Source: Arthrobacter sp. PM3 | GTDB lineage: Bacteria > Actinomycetota > Actinomycetes > Actinomycetales > Micrococcaceae | Reading direction: 5' to 3' | NCBI RefSeq assembly: GCF_003352915.1 | Contig: NZ_CP022314.1 | Span: forward strand, 1,921,012-1,985,011 | Length of the DNA: 64,000 nucleotides | In this document: in pieces, positions 47,036 through 54,517 of the stretch | Numbering within the stretch: position 1 is the first letter of the stretch | Layout: each line of letters starts with the position of its first letter | Notes under the pieces: model-generated | The model's input: the letters and a program-made list of their open reading frames with translations, nothing else | Databases searched by the model: none | What the model was told of the DNA's origin: nothing | Position numbers and translations under genes: made by a program

Positions 47036-47106
47036 TATCGTATATCGCCCTTGCCGGGAGGCGGATCCTGGCGGAAGATGGTGGTGTCAGCACCGCAATA
47101 TATTGC
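47036..47106. promoter_or_regulatory. Divergent GntR/acdS control region
   Basis: AT-rich elements stand out in GC-rich surroundings: ATATCGTATATCGC at 47036-47049 and the perfect palindrome GCAATATATTGC at 47095-47106. GntR-FCD proteins often bind short AT-rich palindromes, so both are operator candidates. Confidence 0.5.
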
Positions 47107-47168
47107 ATTTTGCGGTGCAGTCACCGGCACCAGTGACGCCGCGCCAACCCGCTACCGGAGGACTCCCC

Positions 47169-48179
47169 ATGGCCATCACCGATTTTGAGCGCTACCCCCT
47201 GATGTTCGGGCCCAGCCCCATCCACCCGCTGCCCCGGCTCACCAAGCACCTCGGCGGAGCCCGGATCTGGGCCAAGCGCGAAGACGTCAACAGCGGGCTG
47301 GCGTTCGGCGGCAACAAGACCCGCAAGCTCGAATACTTCGTCCCGGATGCCCTGGCCCAGGGGGCGGACACCCTCGTCTCGATCGGCGGCTACCAGTCCA
47401 ACCACACCCGCCAGGTCGCCGCCGTGGCCGCGAAACTCGGCCTGAAGGCCCGGCTGGTGCAGGAGAACTGGGTCGACTGGCCCGATCCGCTGTCCGACCG
47501 CGTGGGCAACATCCTGCTCTCGCGCCTGATGGGGGCCGACGTTCGGCTGGACAGTGCGGGCTTTGACATCGGCATCCGCAGCAGTTGGGAAAACGCCATC
47601 GAAGAGGTCCGTGCCGCCGGCGGCAAGCCCTACGCCATCCCGGCCGGCGGTTCCGACCACCGGCTCGGCGGGCTGGGCTTCGCCAACTGGGCCTACGAGG
47701 TGGAACAGCAGGAGCGCGAACTCGGCGTCTTCTTCGACACCATCGTCGTCTGCACCGTCACCGGGTCCACCCACGCCGGTATGATCGCGGGCTTCGCCGG
47801 GCAGGACAAGCCGCGCCGGGTGATCGGCATCGACGCGTCCGCCACCCTGCAGAAGACCCGGGACCAGGTGGAGCGCATTGCCCGGAACACCGCCGAGCTG
47901 ATCGGCGTCGGCCGGGAGCTCCGGGACGACGAAATCACCGTCATGGACGGCTGGGCCGGGGACCTTTACGGCATTCCCGTCGATTCCACCCTCGAAGCCA
48001 TCCGCCTTGGCGCCTCGCTCGAGGCCATGATCACCGACCCCGTCTATGAGGGGAAGTCCCTGGCCGGGCTGATCGATCTCGTCACGAGCCGCGAGATCCC
48101 GGCAGGCAGCAATGTCCTGTATGCCCATCTGGGTGGCCAGATCGCGCTCAACGCCTACAGCGGGCTGTTCCGGTCGTAG
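47169..48179 (+). CDS. acdS: 1-aminocyclopropane-1-carboxylate deaminase
   Basis: AcdS (336 aa) is a PLP enzyme that breaks the plant ethylene precursor ACC into 2-oxobutyrate and ammonia. The PLP Lys is in [11 protein letters not shown] near residue 51, followed by [24 protein letters not shown]; the length matches known AcdS proteins. D-cysteine desulfhydrase is the closest alternative, and Glu295/Leu322 positions that separate the two would settle it. GGAGG precedes the ATG at 47169; the upstream part of the frame is antisense to the GntR gene. Confidence 0.85.
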   Translation: MAITDFERYPLMFGPSPIHPLPRLTKHLGGARIWAKREDVNSGLAFGGNKTRKLEYFVPDALAQGADTLVSIGGYQSNHTRQVAAVAAKLGLKARLVQENWVDWPDPLSDRVGNILLSRLMGADVRLDSAGFDIGIRSSWENAIEEVRAAGGKPYAIPAGGSDHRLGGLGFANWAYEVEQQERELGVFFDTIVVCTVTGSTHAGMIAGFAGQDKPRRVIGIDASATLQKTRDQVERIARNTAELIGVGRELRDDEITVMDGWAGDLYGIPVDSTLEAIRLGASLEAMITDPVYEGKSLAGLIDLVTSREIPAGSNVLYAHLGGQIALNAYSGLFRS

Positions 48180-48453
48180 GGCCGGAACAGGCTTCCATCC
48201 GGGCCGCCCGAAAAAGAAAAAAAGAATTTCTGATCAGGGCGTAACCTTTCGGGCCGTCCCATCGATTACTCCTTTGTAAGCGCCGCCGGAGCTTGGACCC
48301 CCCATCGGGCCCGGCCGGCCTTCCACCGTAAGTGCCGGCCGGCGCCTGCCCCCATCGGGCGCCGGCCAGCCTTCCACGGCGAGAGCGGGCTGTCGACTGC
48401 CCCCCATTGAGGCCGCAGCCTGTCTTCCAACAAAAAACAAAGGATGTATTTCT
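48180..48453. other. Intergenic region upstream of the repeat protein
   Basis: There is no gene. Two or three imperfect copies of a GGGCNCCGGCCGGCCTTCCAC-like block occur near 48310-48380, each preceded by CCCCATCGGGC. An AAAAAGAAAAAAAG run at 48210-48223 follows the acdS stop. Confidence 0.5.
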
Positions 48454-48975
48454 GTGATGAAGAGTGTTAGCAAGACCACCAAGATTGCCGTCGGCGCCGC
48501 CATCCTGGCAGTCGGAGGCTTCTCCGGCATCGGGCTGGCCAATGCGGCCCAGATGTCCAGCACCGAACAGTCTTCAGTGACCCACGCTACCCCCGCCACC
48601 CCGGCTACCCCGGCCGTTCCGGCAACCCCGACCCTCCCCGCCAAGCCGGCCGTCCCGGCCGTCCCGGCAACCCCCGCAGCGCCGTCGACTGACGGCTCGG
48701 CCACGGGCTCCGTCAAGGGTGACGCCGACGTCGAAGGTGCTGAGGGCGCAGCAGAAGGCTCCGTCGATGCCGACCAGGACGGCGCCACGGTCAAGGGCGG
48801 CGCTGCCGTCAAGGGTGCGGCCGGCGAGGCCCGCGCCAACGCCAACGTCAAGGCCGCCGTACCGGCCACCCCGGCCGTCCCGGCTGTCCCCGGTTCCGAC
48901 GGCGTCCCGGCCACCCCGGCCGTCCCGGCTGTTCCGGCCAAGCCGTCCGTCGAGCTGCCCGAGCACGACAAGTAA
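48454..48975 (+). CDS. Secreted Ala/Pro/Val-rich repeat protein
   Basis: The 173-residue product begins with a signal peptide (KIAVGAAILAVGGFSGIG, cleavage near ANA-AQ at 32). The mature protein is two blocks of PATPAVPAV-type repeats (about 45-75 and 136-166) around an acidic Gly/Ala/Asp/Val segment. The repeat resembles elastin-like or wall-spanning Pro-rich regions. I know no function. GTG 48454 is used because AAGGA lies nine bases before it. It sits just before a sigma/anti-sigma pair. Confidence 0.75.
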   Translation: MMKSVSKTTKIAVGAAILAVGGFSGIGLANAAQMSSTEQSSVTHATPATPATPAVPATPTLPAKPAVPAVPATPAAPSTDGSATGSVKGDADVEGAEGAAEGSVDADQDGATVKGGAAVKGAAGEARANANVKAAVPATPAVPAVPGSDGVPATPAVPAVPAKPSVELPEHDK

Positions 48976-49023
48976 AATCCCGGACGCTTGTCCCGGGCCC
49001 GGCACGGGTCCGCAAGCAAGGAA

Positions 49024-49045
49024 GAGCCCTCGCTTTGAAGGGCTC
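49024..49045 (+). terminator. Short hairpin after the repeat protein
   Basis: GAGCCCT (49024-49030) and AGGGCTC (49039-49045) enclose an eight-base loop about 50 bases past the stop. It has no T-run and is a weak call. Confidence 0.45.
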
Positions 49046-49105
49046 GGGGGTGCGGCCGCTAGACTTACGGGGGCCGCACCCCAGCAGGAACGGAAGGACA
49101 GCCTC

Positions 49106-49654
49106 TTGGCAGAGCAGCTAAGCGACGACGAATTGTCAGCCGCTCTAGCTGGTGACCCATCAGGTTTCAGTGCGGTGTACACCGCCATTTCCCCGGCCGT
49201 CCTGGGCTACTTCCGGGCCCGGGGCGTGGACGACGCCGAGGCCCTGACCCAGGACGTCTTCGTGGACGTCCTGCCGAAGCTGCCCGGCGTCACCGGCGGC
49301 CACACGGGCCTGCGGACCTTTATCTTCTCCGTCGCCCACGCCCGGCTCGTCGATTACCGGCGGCGGGTCGAACGCACGCCGCACCTGGCCGAATACGACC
49401 CCCTGGACGACGCGCGGTTCTCGGCATCCGCCGAGGACGAGGCGCTGGGGTCCTTGGGCGGCATCTCTGACACTCTCGCAAAGCTCAATGACGACCAGCG
49501 CGAAGTCCTGGTTCTGCGCATCGTCGCAGACCTGTCCATCGAACAGGTGGCCGGCATCATGGACAAGACGCCGGGCGCCATCAAACAGCTTCAGCGGCGC
49601 GGGCTCAGTGCCCTGCGCGAACTCGTAACCGAAAAGGACCACGCAGCATCATGA
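49106..49654 (+). CDS. ECF-type RNA polymerase sigma factor
   Basis: The 182-residue protein has sigma region 2 (VYTAISPAVLGYFRARGVDDAEALTQDVFVDVLPKL, with FIFSVAHARLVDYRRR) and region 4 (LNDDQREVLVLRIVADLSIEQVAGIMDKTPGAIKQLQRRGL). It starts at TTG 49106 with GAAGGA eight bases upstream; no ATG fits the domain start. It overlaps the next gene by four bases (ATGA), and the pair forms a likely sigma/anti-sigma unit. Confidence 0.88.
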   Translation: MAEQLSDDELSAALAGDPSGFSAVYTAISPAVLGYFRARGVDDAEALTQDVFVDVLPKLPGVTGGHTGLRTFIFSVAHARLVDYRRRVERTPHLAEYDPLDDARFSASAEDEALGSLGGISDTLAKLNDDQREVLVLRIVADLSIEQVAGIMDKTPGAIKQLQRRGLSALRELVTEKDHAAS

Positions 49655-50511
49655 CGGGCACCCGCGAACCCCAGCAGGATGGCAGCATCCAGGCGATGCT
49701 GAGCGACTCCGGCCTCGACGCTGCCGCCGAGCTCCGCAGCTCGCTGGAACAGCTCCGTGCACTGGTCCCGGAGACGGCACCGGCCCCCCGCGCCGACCTC
49801 GCGGCGCTTCTGGCTGCAGGCACCGCGGCGCCGGCGGCCACAGAGCCGGTGGCCACAGTTCCGGCGGCCACCGTCACAGCGGCTACGGCCCTGTTGCCGA
49901 CAGTTCCGTCGGCAAACGTGGCCGCGCCCCAAAGCGCCGCCGACGACGGGCCGCCGGCCGGCGTCGTGACTCTCGCTTCCCGGAATCGGAGCAGGAGCCG
50001 GAACAAGAGCCGGAATCGCCGCCTCGCGATCGTGGGCGGTGCCGTGATCGGGGCGATGAGCCTCGGAGCCGGTGCCGTGGCCGCCTCCAGCGAGGACTTC
50101 CGGCACAGCGTCGGCCGGACGGTCGGCAGCATTTTCCAGCCGCCGGCCCAGCCCGCTCCTGCCACTGAGCATGTCCAGCCGTCACCGGCGTCCATCCCGA
50201 CCCTTCCCGTGCCCGGCGCCACGTCCACAGCCGCGGCTCCCGGCGCTACTCCCACCGGCGCGCCGACGCCGGGCAGCTCAATGCGCACGCCCGGCTCCGC
50301 GGCGCCCGGCCATACGGCCCCCGCCGTCCCGCCCGCCGTCGGCCGGGACGGCATCCTGCCGACTCCCGGACAGCGGCCGGTGACACCGGGGATTCCCGCC
50401 GTACCCGGCATGCCTGACCACGGCGACCGCAAGGACCTGCCCCACGGCCCGGGCGACGCCACGCCCACCCTGCCGGGAACCCTGCCGACCAAGCTCCCCG
50501 ACGAGCCTTAA
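49651..50511 (+). CDS. Membrane protein, probable anti-sigma partner
   Basis: The 286-residue product has an N-terminal cytoplasmic part, a very basic stretch (SRNRSRSRNKSRNRR, about 109-124), one membrane helix (LAIVGGAVIGAMSLGAGAVAA, about 125-145) and a long Pro/Thr/Ala-rich outer segment. Position and overlap with the sigma gene suggest an anti-sigma factor, but it has no Cys and so lacks the zinc motif HxxxCxxC. The outer segment's Pro-rich composition recalls the secreted protein two genes earlier. Confidence 0.65.
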   Translation: MTGTREPQQDGSIQAMLSDSGLDAAAELRSSLEQLRALVPETAPAPRADLAALLAAGTAAPAATEPVATVPAATVTAATALLPTVPSANVAAPQSAADDGPPAGVVTLASRNRSRSRNKSRNRRLAIVGGAVIGAMSLGAGAVAASSEDFRHSVGRTVGSIFQPPAQPAPATEHVQPSPASIPTLPVPGATSTAAAPGATPTGAPTPGSSMRTPGSAAPGHTAPAVPPAVGRDGILPTPGQRPVTPGIPAVPGMPDHGDRKDLPHGPGDATPTLPGTLPTKLPDEP

Positions 50512-50613
50512 CCCACGTGCGCTACCACGTATGGTCCTTATCCGGCACGGATAACAACCCCAAATGATGGCGCGACGGCGGGGCCGCTGGGGCCGCCGGA
50601 GTAGGGTGGGGGC

Positions 50614-51039
50614 ATGTCCCACGTTAACGATCCCGCCGTCATTGACCGGCTCATGCGAACCAAAGGCACCTGGGCCGTCGTCGGCCTCACAACGAATGAA
50701 TGGCGCTCCGCTTACGACGTCTCGCTCTACATCCGGGACCGCATGGGCATGAAGATCATTCCGGTCAATCTGCCAGGAGACGACGTCCACGGCGAGACGG
50801 GATACCGCTCCCTGGCGGACATTCCGGCCGGGGAGCATCCGATCGACGTCGTGGACTGCTTCGTGAACTCCCACAAAGTGGGGGCCGTCATCGACGAAGC
50901 CATCGCGGTCGGTGCCAAGGCCGTCTGGCTGCAGCTGGGGGTGTTCGATGACGCTGCCGTGGAGCGTGCCAAGGCCGCCGGGCTCGACGTCGTGGTCAAC
51001 GCATGCCCGGCCCGTGAAGGCTGGCGTGTGGGCATCTAG
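50614..51039 (+). CDS. CoA-binding domain protein (YccU-like)
   Basis: The 141-residue protein has the Rossmann-like CoA-binding fold of succinyl-CoA ligase alpha: TWAVVGLTTNEWRSAYDVSLYI, VDCFVNSHKVGAVIDEAI and WLQLGVFDDAAVERAKAAG. Members of this small family are widespread and have no firm function. Confidence 0.82.
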   Translation: MSHVNDPAVIDRLMRTKGTWAVVGLTTNEWRSAYDVSLYIRDRMGMKIIPVNLPGDDVHGETGYRSLADIPAGEHPIDVVDCFVNSHKVGAVIDEAIAVGAKAVWLQLGVFDDAAVERAKAAGLDVVVNACPAREGWRVGI

Positions 51040-51079
51040 CCGTGGCCGACCGCATCCGGCCTGCGCGTAGGCTGGGGGC

Positions 51080-51490
51080 ATGGACGTTGCCACCCTCCGC
51101 AGGATCTGCCTGAGTTTCCCCGGCGCGTTTGAGGATTTCCCGTTCGGCCCGGAAACGTCCGTCTTCAAGGTGCGGGCCGCCGTGGCGGGCGGGGCACGGC
51201 ACGAGGCCAAAATGTTCGCCCTGTCCGCCATGAACCCCGCCGACTGGGCCGTGAGCCTGAAATGCGAGCCCGTCCTGGCGCAGCAGCTGCGGTCCGCCCA
51301 CCCCGAGATCACCGGCGCCTGGCACCTGAACAAGACGCACTGGAACGGAGTCCGGCTGGACGGCTCCCTGCCCGATGACATGATCCGGGACATGGTGGAG
51401 GACTCCTACGACCTCGTGGTGGCCTCGCTGAGCCGGAAACAGCGGGACCAGCTGGGCTGGGCCGGGCTTGCCCGGGGCGACGGCGTATGA
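51080..51490 (+). CDS. MmcQ/YjbR family protein
   Basis: The product (136 aa) shows the CyaY-like MmcQ/YjbR fold: LSFPGAFEDFPFGPETSVFKV near the start, then LKCEPVLAQQLR, GAWHLNKTHWNGVRLDGS and MIRDMVEDSYDLVVASL. The family is linked to DNA binding by structure only. Its stop overlaps the next start (ATGA). Confidence 0.85.
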   Translation: MDVATLRRICLSFPGAFEDFPFGPETSVFKVRAAVAGGARHEAKMFALSAMNPADWAVSLKCEPVLAQQLRSAHPEITGAWHLNKTHWNGVRLDGSLPDDMIRDMVEDSYDLVVASLSRKQRDQLGWAGLARGDGV

Positions 51491-52047
51491 GCAGCAGTCC
51501 CGCCCGCGGCCGCCTCGGCCGCGGCGCGCTGAACTATCCGGGCATCGGCGGCACCGAGCACGGACAGCGGCCGGCAGGATTCGCCTGGGTGGTCAACCGG
51601 GCCTATCTCGGGGAAGGCCCGGAACTCTACCGGCGGGTGGCGCAGGGAATCCTCGCGTGGGAGCTGCAGAAACGCTCCGGCCTGCGCGTCCGCACCGATT
51701 CCGACGCCGTCGTGCCGGGCGCGCGGGTGCTGAGCGGATTCGGCGTCGGTCCTTTCCGGATCAGCGCGCCGTGTGAGGTGGTGTGGGTGCGGACGCCGGT
51801 GCCCGGCGACGGGCCGCAGAGCGCCGGGTTCGGGTACGGAACCCTGCCGGGCCATCCGGTGCGCGGCGAGGAGGCCTTCGAAGTGGAGATCGACGGCGAG
51901 GGGCGGGTGCAGTTGAAAGTCAGCGCCTTCAGCCGGCCGTCCAACTGGATTTACGCTGCCGGCGCCGCCCTTGGCCGGCGCGCGCAAAGCCACGTCACTT
52001 CCCGCTACATTGGGAGTGCACGTGAACTGGCCGCAGGTGAAAGCTGA
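51487..52047 (+). CDS. DUF1990 protein
   Basis: This 186-residue protein belongs to a family of unknown function found in actinobacteria and plants. Marks are LNYPGIGGTEHGQRP, FRISAPCEVVWV and GFGYGTLPGHPVRGEEAFEV. It is translationally coupled to the MmcQ-like gene. Confidence 0.82.
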   Translation: MSSSPARGRLGRGALNYPGIGGTEHGQRPAGFAWVVNRAYLGEGPELYRRVAQGILAWELQKRSGLRVRTDSDAVVPGARVLSGFGVGPFRISAPCEVVWVRTPVPGDGPQSAGFGYGTLPGHPVRGEEAFEVEIDGEGRVQLKVSAFSRPSNWIYAAGAALGRRAQSHVTSRYIGSARELAAGES

Positions 52048-52061
52048 TCAGGAGCAGGTGA

Positions 52062-52664
52062 ATGCTGGAGCAGACAATCCTTGACCAATTGTGGGACTTC
52101 GACGACCCCGCAGGTTCGGAAGCGCGCTTCCGGGCCGCGGTGGCCGATGCCGGCTACGACGTCGACGAACGCGCCGAACTCACCACGCAGCTGGGCCGGG
52201 CCATCGGGCTGCAGGGCCGCTTCGAGGAAGCCGACGCCCTCCTGGACTCCGTGGACGGCGACGAACCCACCGTCGCGGTCCGGGTCCTGCTGGAGCGCGG
52301 CCGGGTGCTCAACACCAGCGGCCACCCGGAGATGGCCGTGCCGCTCTTTGAACAGGCCGCCGAACTCGCGGACCACCTCGGTGAGGAATTCCTCGCCGTG
52401 GACGCGCTGCACATGCTCGCCATTGCCGATTCCGGGCATGCCGAAACGTGGACGCGGAGCGCCCTGGAGTACGCCTCCACGGTCCACGACGAGCGGACCA
52501 AGCGGTGGATCGTGGCGCTGCACAACAACCTCGGCTGGACCCTGCACGGCGCCGGCCGCTGCACCGAGGCCATGGTGGAGTTCCACCTCGCCCAACAGTG
52601 GGCCGACCGGATCGGCACACCGCGGCAGCAGGAACTGGCCCGCGAGGCCATCAAGGCCTGCTGA
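52062..52664 (+). CDS. Tetratricopeptide repeat protein
   Basis: The 200-residue protein is made of about four TPR-like helix pairs (for example LTTQLGRAIGLQGRFEEADALL and VALHNNLGWTLHGAGRCTEAMVEF). It is cytoplasmic and likely mediates protein contacts. No enzyme motif is seen. It follows DUF1990 after 14 bases. Confidence 0.75.
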   Translation: MLEQTILDQLWDFDDPAGSEARFRAAVADAGYDVDERAELTTQLGRAIGLQGRFEEADALLDSVDGDEPTVAVRVLLERGRVLNTSGHPEMAVPLFEQAAELADHLGEEFLAVDALHMLAIADSGHAETWTRSALEYASTVHDERTKRWIVALHNNLGWTLHGAGRCTEAMVEFHLAQQWADRIGTPRQQELAREAIKAC

Positions 52665-52732
52665 CGCCTCCACCCTGGGACCGGGACAACCGGGCACCGC
52701 AAATTTGTGAACCGCATCGAAAGGACTCTTCC

Positions 52733-53050
52733 GTGATTTTCATCGTCGTCAAATTCAAGGTCAAGCCCGACTGGTCCGAGCGCTGGCTCGGCCTCGTGGA
52801 CGACTTCACCCGGGCCACCCGCCAGGAGCCGGGCAACCTCTGGTTCGACTGGTCCCGCAGCGTGGAGGACCCGAACGAGTTCGTCCTGGTCGAGGCCTTC
52901 AAGGACGACGCCGCCGGGGACCACGTCAACAGCGCGCACTTCAAGCAGGCCATGGCGGACATGCCGCAGGCCCTCGTGGAGACGCCGCGCATCATCAGCC
53001 GTCAGTTCGACGGCGACGGCTGGGACCGGATGGGCGAACTCACCATCTGA
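52733..53050 (+). CDS. Antibiotic biosynthesis monooxygenase-domain protein
   Basis: This 105-residue protein has the ABM ferredoxin-like fold (FIVVKFKVKPDWSERWLGLV, LWFDWSRSVEDPNEFVLVEAF, HVNSAHFKQAM with the usual His). Such small dimers include quinol monooxygenases and stress proteins. It starts at GTG 52733, seven bases after AAAGGA. Confidence 0.82.
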   Translation: MIFIVVKFKVKPDWSERWLGLVDDFTRATRQEPGNLWFDWSRSVEDPNEFVLVEAFKDDAAGDHVNSAHFKQAMADMPQALVETPRIISRQFDGDGWDRMGELTI

Positions 53051-53065
53051 TGTGAAAATTGGGGC

Positions 53066-53359
53066 ATGTGGATCGGCTGGATTGAATTCGACCTCCTCCT
53101 CGGCGACGTCCACAGTCTCAAGGAGAAACGCTCCGTGGTCCGGCCGGTGCTGGCCGAACTGAAACGGCGCTTTGACGTCTCCGTCACCGAAGCCGGGCTG
53201 CAGGACCAGTACCGGCGCACCGTGATCGGCGTCGGGCTGGTTGCCGCGGACCGGGCCCACCTCGTGGAGGTGCTCGCCGCCGTCGAACGCTTCATGGCCG
53301 CCCGGCCGGAACTCGAACTGCTCAGCGCCCGGCAGCGCGAACTCCGCAGCGACGACTGA
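53066..53359 (+). CDS. DUF503 protein (YlxP-like)
   Basis: The 97-residue protein has the family pattern of a short ferredoxin-like fold: LLLGDVHSLKEKRSVVRPVLAELKRRFDVSVTE. YlxP proteins often lie near ribosome assembly genes, which is not the case here. Function unknown. Confidence 0.85.
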   Translation: MWIGWIEFDLLLGDVHSLKEKRSVVRPVLAELKRRFDVSVTEAGLQDQYRRTVIGVGLVAADRAHLVEVLAAVERFMAARPELELLSARQRELRSDD

Positions 53360-53383
53360 ACGGGTCCGGCGCTCCGACCCCAT

Positions 53384-53439
53384 CCGCTGCTCTATAAGTG
53401 CCCTTTTCAGCCCCCAAGAGGGCACTTATGGAGCAGCGG
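53384..53439. repeat. Dispersed hairpin, TGCTCCGTA/CCCTTTTG family, copy 2
   Basis: Twenty-four-base arms (53384-53407 and 53416-53439) pair with two mismatches around an eight-base loop. The stem reads CCGCTGCTCTATAAGTGCCC on the left. It lies 25 bases after DUF503 and 56 bases before the nuclease-like gene. Confidence 0.78.
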
Positions 53440-53494
53440 AGGGGTGGTGTGGATAACTTCTGCGGCGACCCCGCGGTTCTGATCTCATGGAGCC

Positions 53495-54436
53495 ATGAAA
53501 ACCCCACGCCCGCTGCCGAACGAGCTCCAGGGACGGCCGTTCACCGTTTCGGAGGCCGCAGCGGCAGGGGTATCGCCCAAACGGCTCCGCCACCGCTCCC
53601 TCGCGGCGGTGGGCAGGGGTATTCGTTCCCTGGATCCGACGCCGGAGCTTCCGTTGCGCGTGAGAGTGCGGCCTTTTATCGAGGTCAATGAGCGATGCGC
53701 GGCGTCGCACCTCACCGCGGCTGCGCTTGGTTCGCTTCCGGCACGGCAACCAAAGGAGGGACCGCAGATGTACCACGTGATCAGACCCGAGGGTGCAGCC
53801 CATCTCGACCGGCCACATGTCATCGTTCACCGGATGAAGCTCTACGACGACGAGATCACGGTCTTGGACGGGATTCCCATCACCACGCCGGAGCGAACCT
53901 GGCTGGATCTGGCCGAAATGCTGACCGTGGACGAACTCGTTGTGGCCGGCGACAGCTGCGTCCGCGTGCCCCGGCGCGAACTTGAGGGCAGGGACACCCC
54001 CTGGTGCAGCCTCGGCGATCTTCAACGGATGATCGATCGCCACAAAGGCAAACGCGGCATCCGCAAGGCACGGGAGGCCCTCAAACTCATCCGGGTCGGC
54101 TCGGATTCTCCGCAGGAGTCCTTGCTGAGGCTTGCCGTGGTCCGGGCGGGCCTGCCTGAACCGGAGTTGAACGTGCCGATCGTCGACGACGCCGGAACGC
54201 GGCACCACGAACCTGACATGTCCTACCGGAAGTACAGGATCGGCATCGAATACGAGGGCGAGCACCACGGCGACGAGGCACAGGTGGTTCGGGACATCGC
54301 CCGGTCGGAGCGGTACGCGGCGCTCGGCTGGACCGAAGTCCGGATTTCCAAGCGGCACATGCACAATGACGCCAAGGCCGCCGTCGCCAAGATCCGGGCG
54401 GCACTCGTCCAGGCCGGCTGGCGTCCGGGGCCTTAA
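53495..54436 (+). CDS. Orphan AbiEi/DUF559-like putative nuclease
   Basis: The 313-residue protein has an N-terminal winged-helix-like part (FTVSEAAAAGVSPKRLRHRSL and a GRGIRS turn, about 16-45) as in AbiEi-type antitoxins, and a C-terminal segment like DUF559/Vsr nucleases: D241 in HEPDM, E252 and E254 in IGIEYEG, then HH and EVRISKRHM. These suit a PD-(D/E)XK-type site. No toxin gene is adjacent, so a toxin-antitoxin role is doubtful. Two related hairpins lie directly on either side of the gene. Confidence 0.7.
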   Translation: MKTPRPLPNELQGRPFTVSEAAAAGVSPKRLRHRSLAAVGRGIRSLDPTPELPLRVRVRPFIEVNERCAASHLTAAALGSLPARQPKEGPQMYHVIRPEGAAHLDRPHVIVHRMKLYDDEITVLDGIPITTPERTWLDLAEMLTVDELVVAGDSCVRVPRRELEGRDTPWCSLGDLQRMIDRHKGKRGIRKAREALKLIRVGSDSPQESLLRLAVVRAGLPEPELNVPIVDDAGTRHHEPDMSYRKYRIGIEYEGEHHGDEAQVVRDIARSERYAALGWTEVRISKRHMHNDAKAAVAKIRAALVQAGWRPGP

Positions 54437-54444
54437 CGAACGAT

Positions 54445-54492
54445 TGCTCCGCAACTGCCGTTTTGAGGGTTCAAAAGGGCAGTTACGGAGCA
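54445..54492. repeat. Dispersed hairpin, TGCTCCGTA/CCCTTTTG family, copy 3
   Basis: Twenty-two-base arms (54445-54466 and 54471-54492) pair with two mismatches around GGGT. The right arm reads TCAAAAGGGCAGTTACGGAG. It starts eight bases after the nuclease-like gene and also ends the convergent purL transcript. Confidence 0.78.
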
Positions 54493-54517
54493 GCCGTTGG
54501 AGTGGGGCCTAGAGGGG

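Noticed and set aside
53495..54436. AbiEi/AbiEii toxin-antitoxin pair
   Set aside because: Only the AbiEi-like N-terminal part is seen and no nucleotidyltransferase toxin gene lies on either side.
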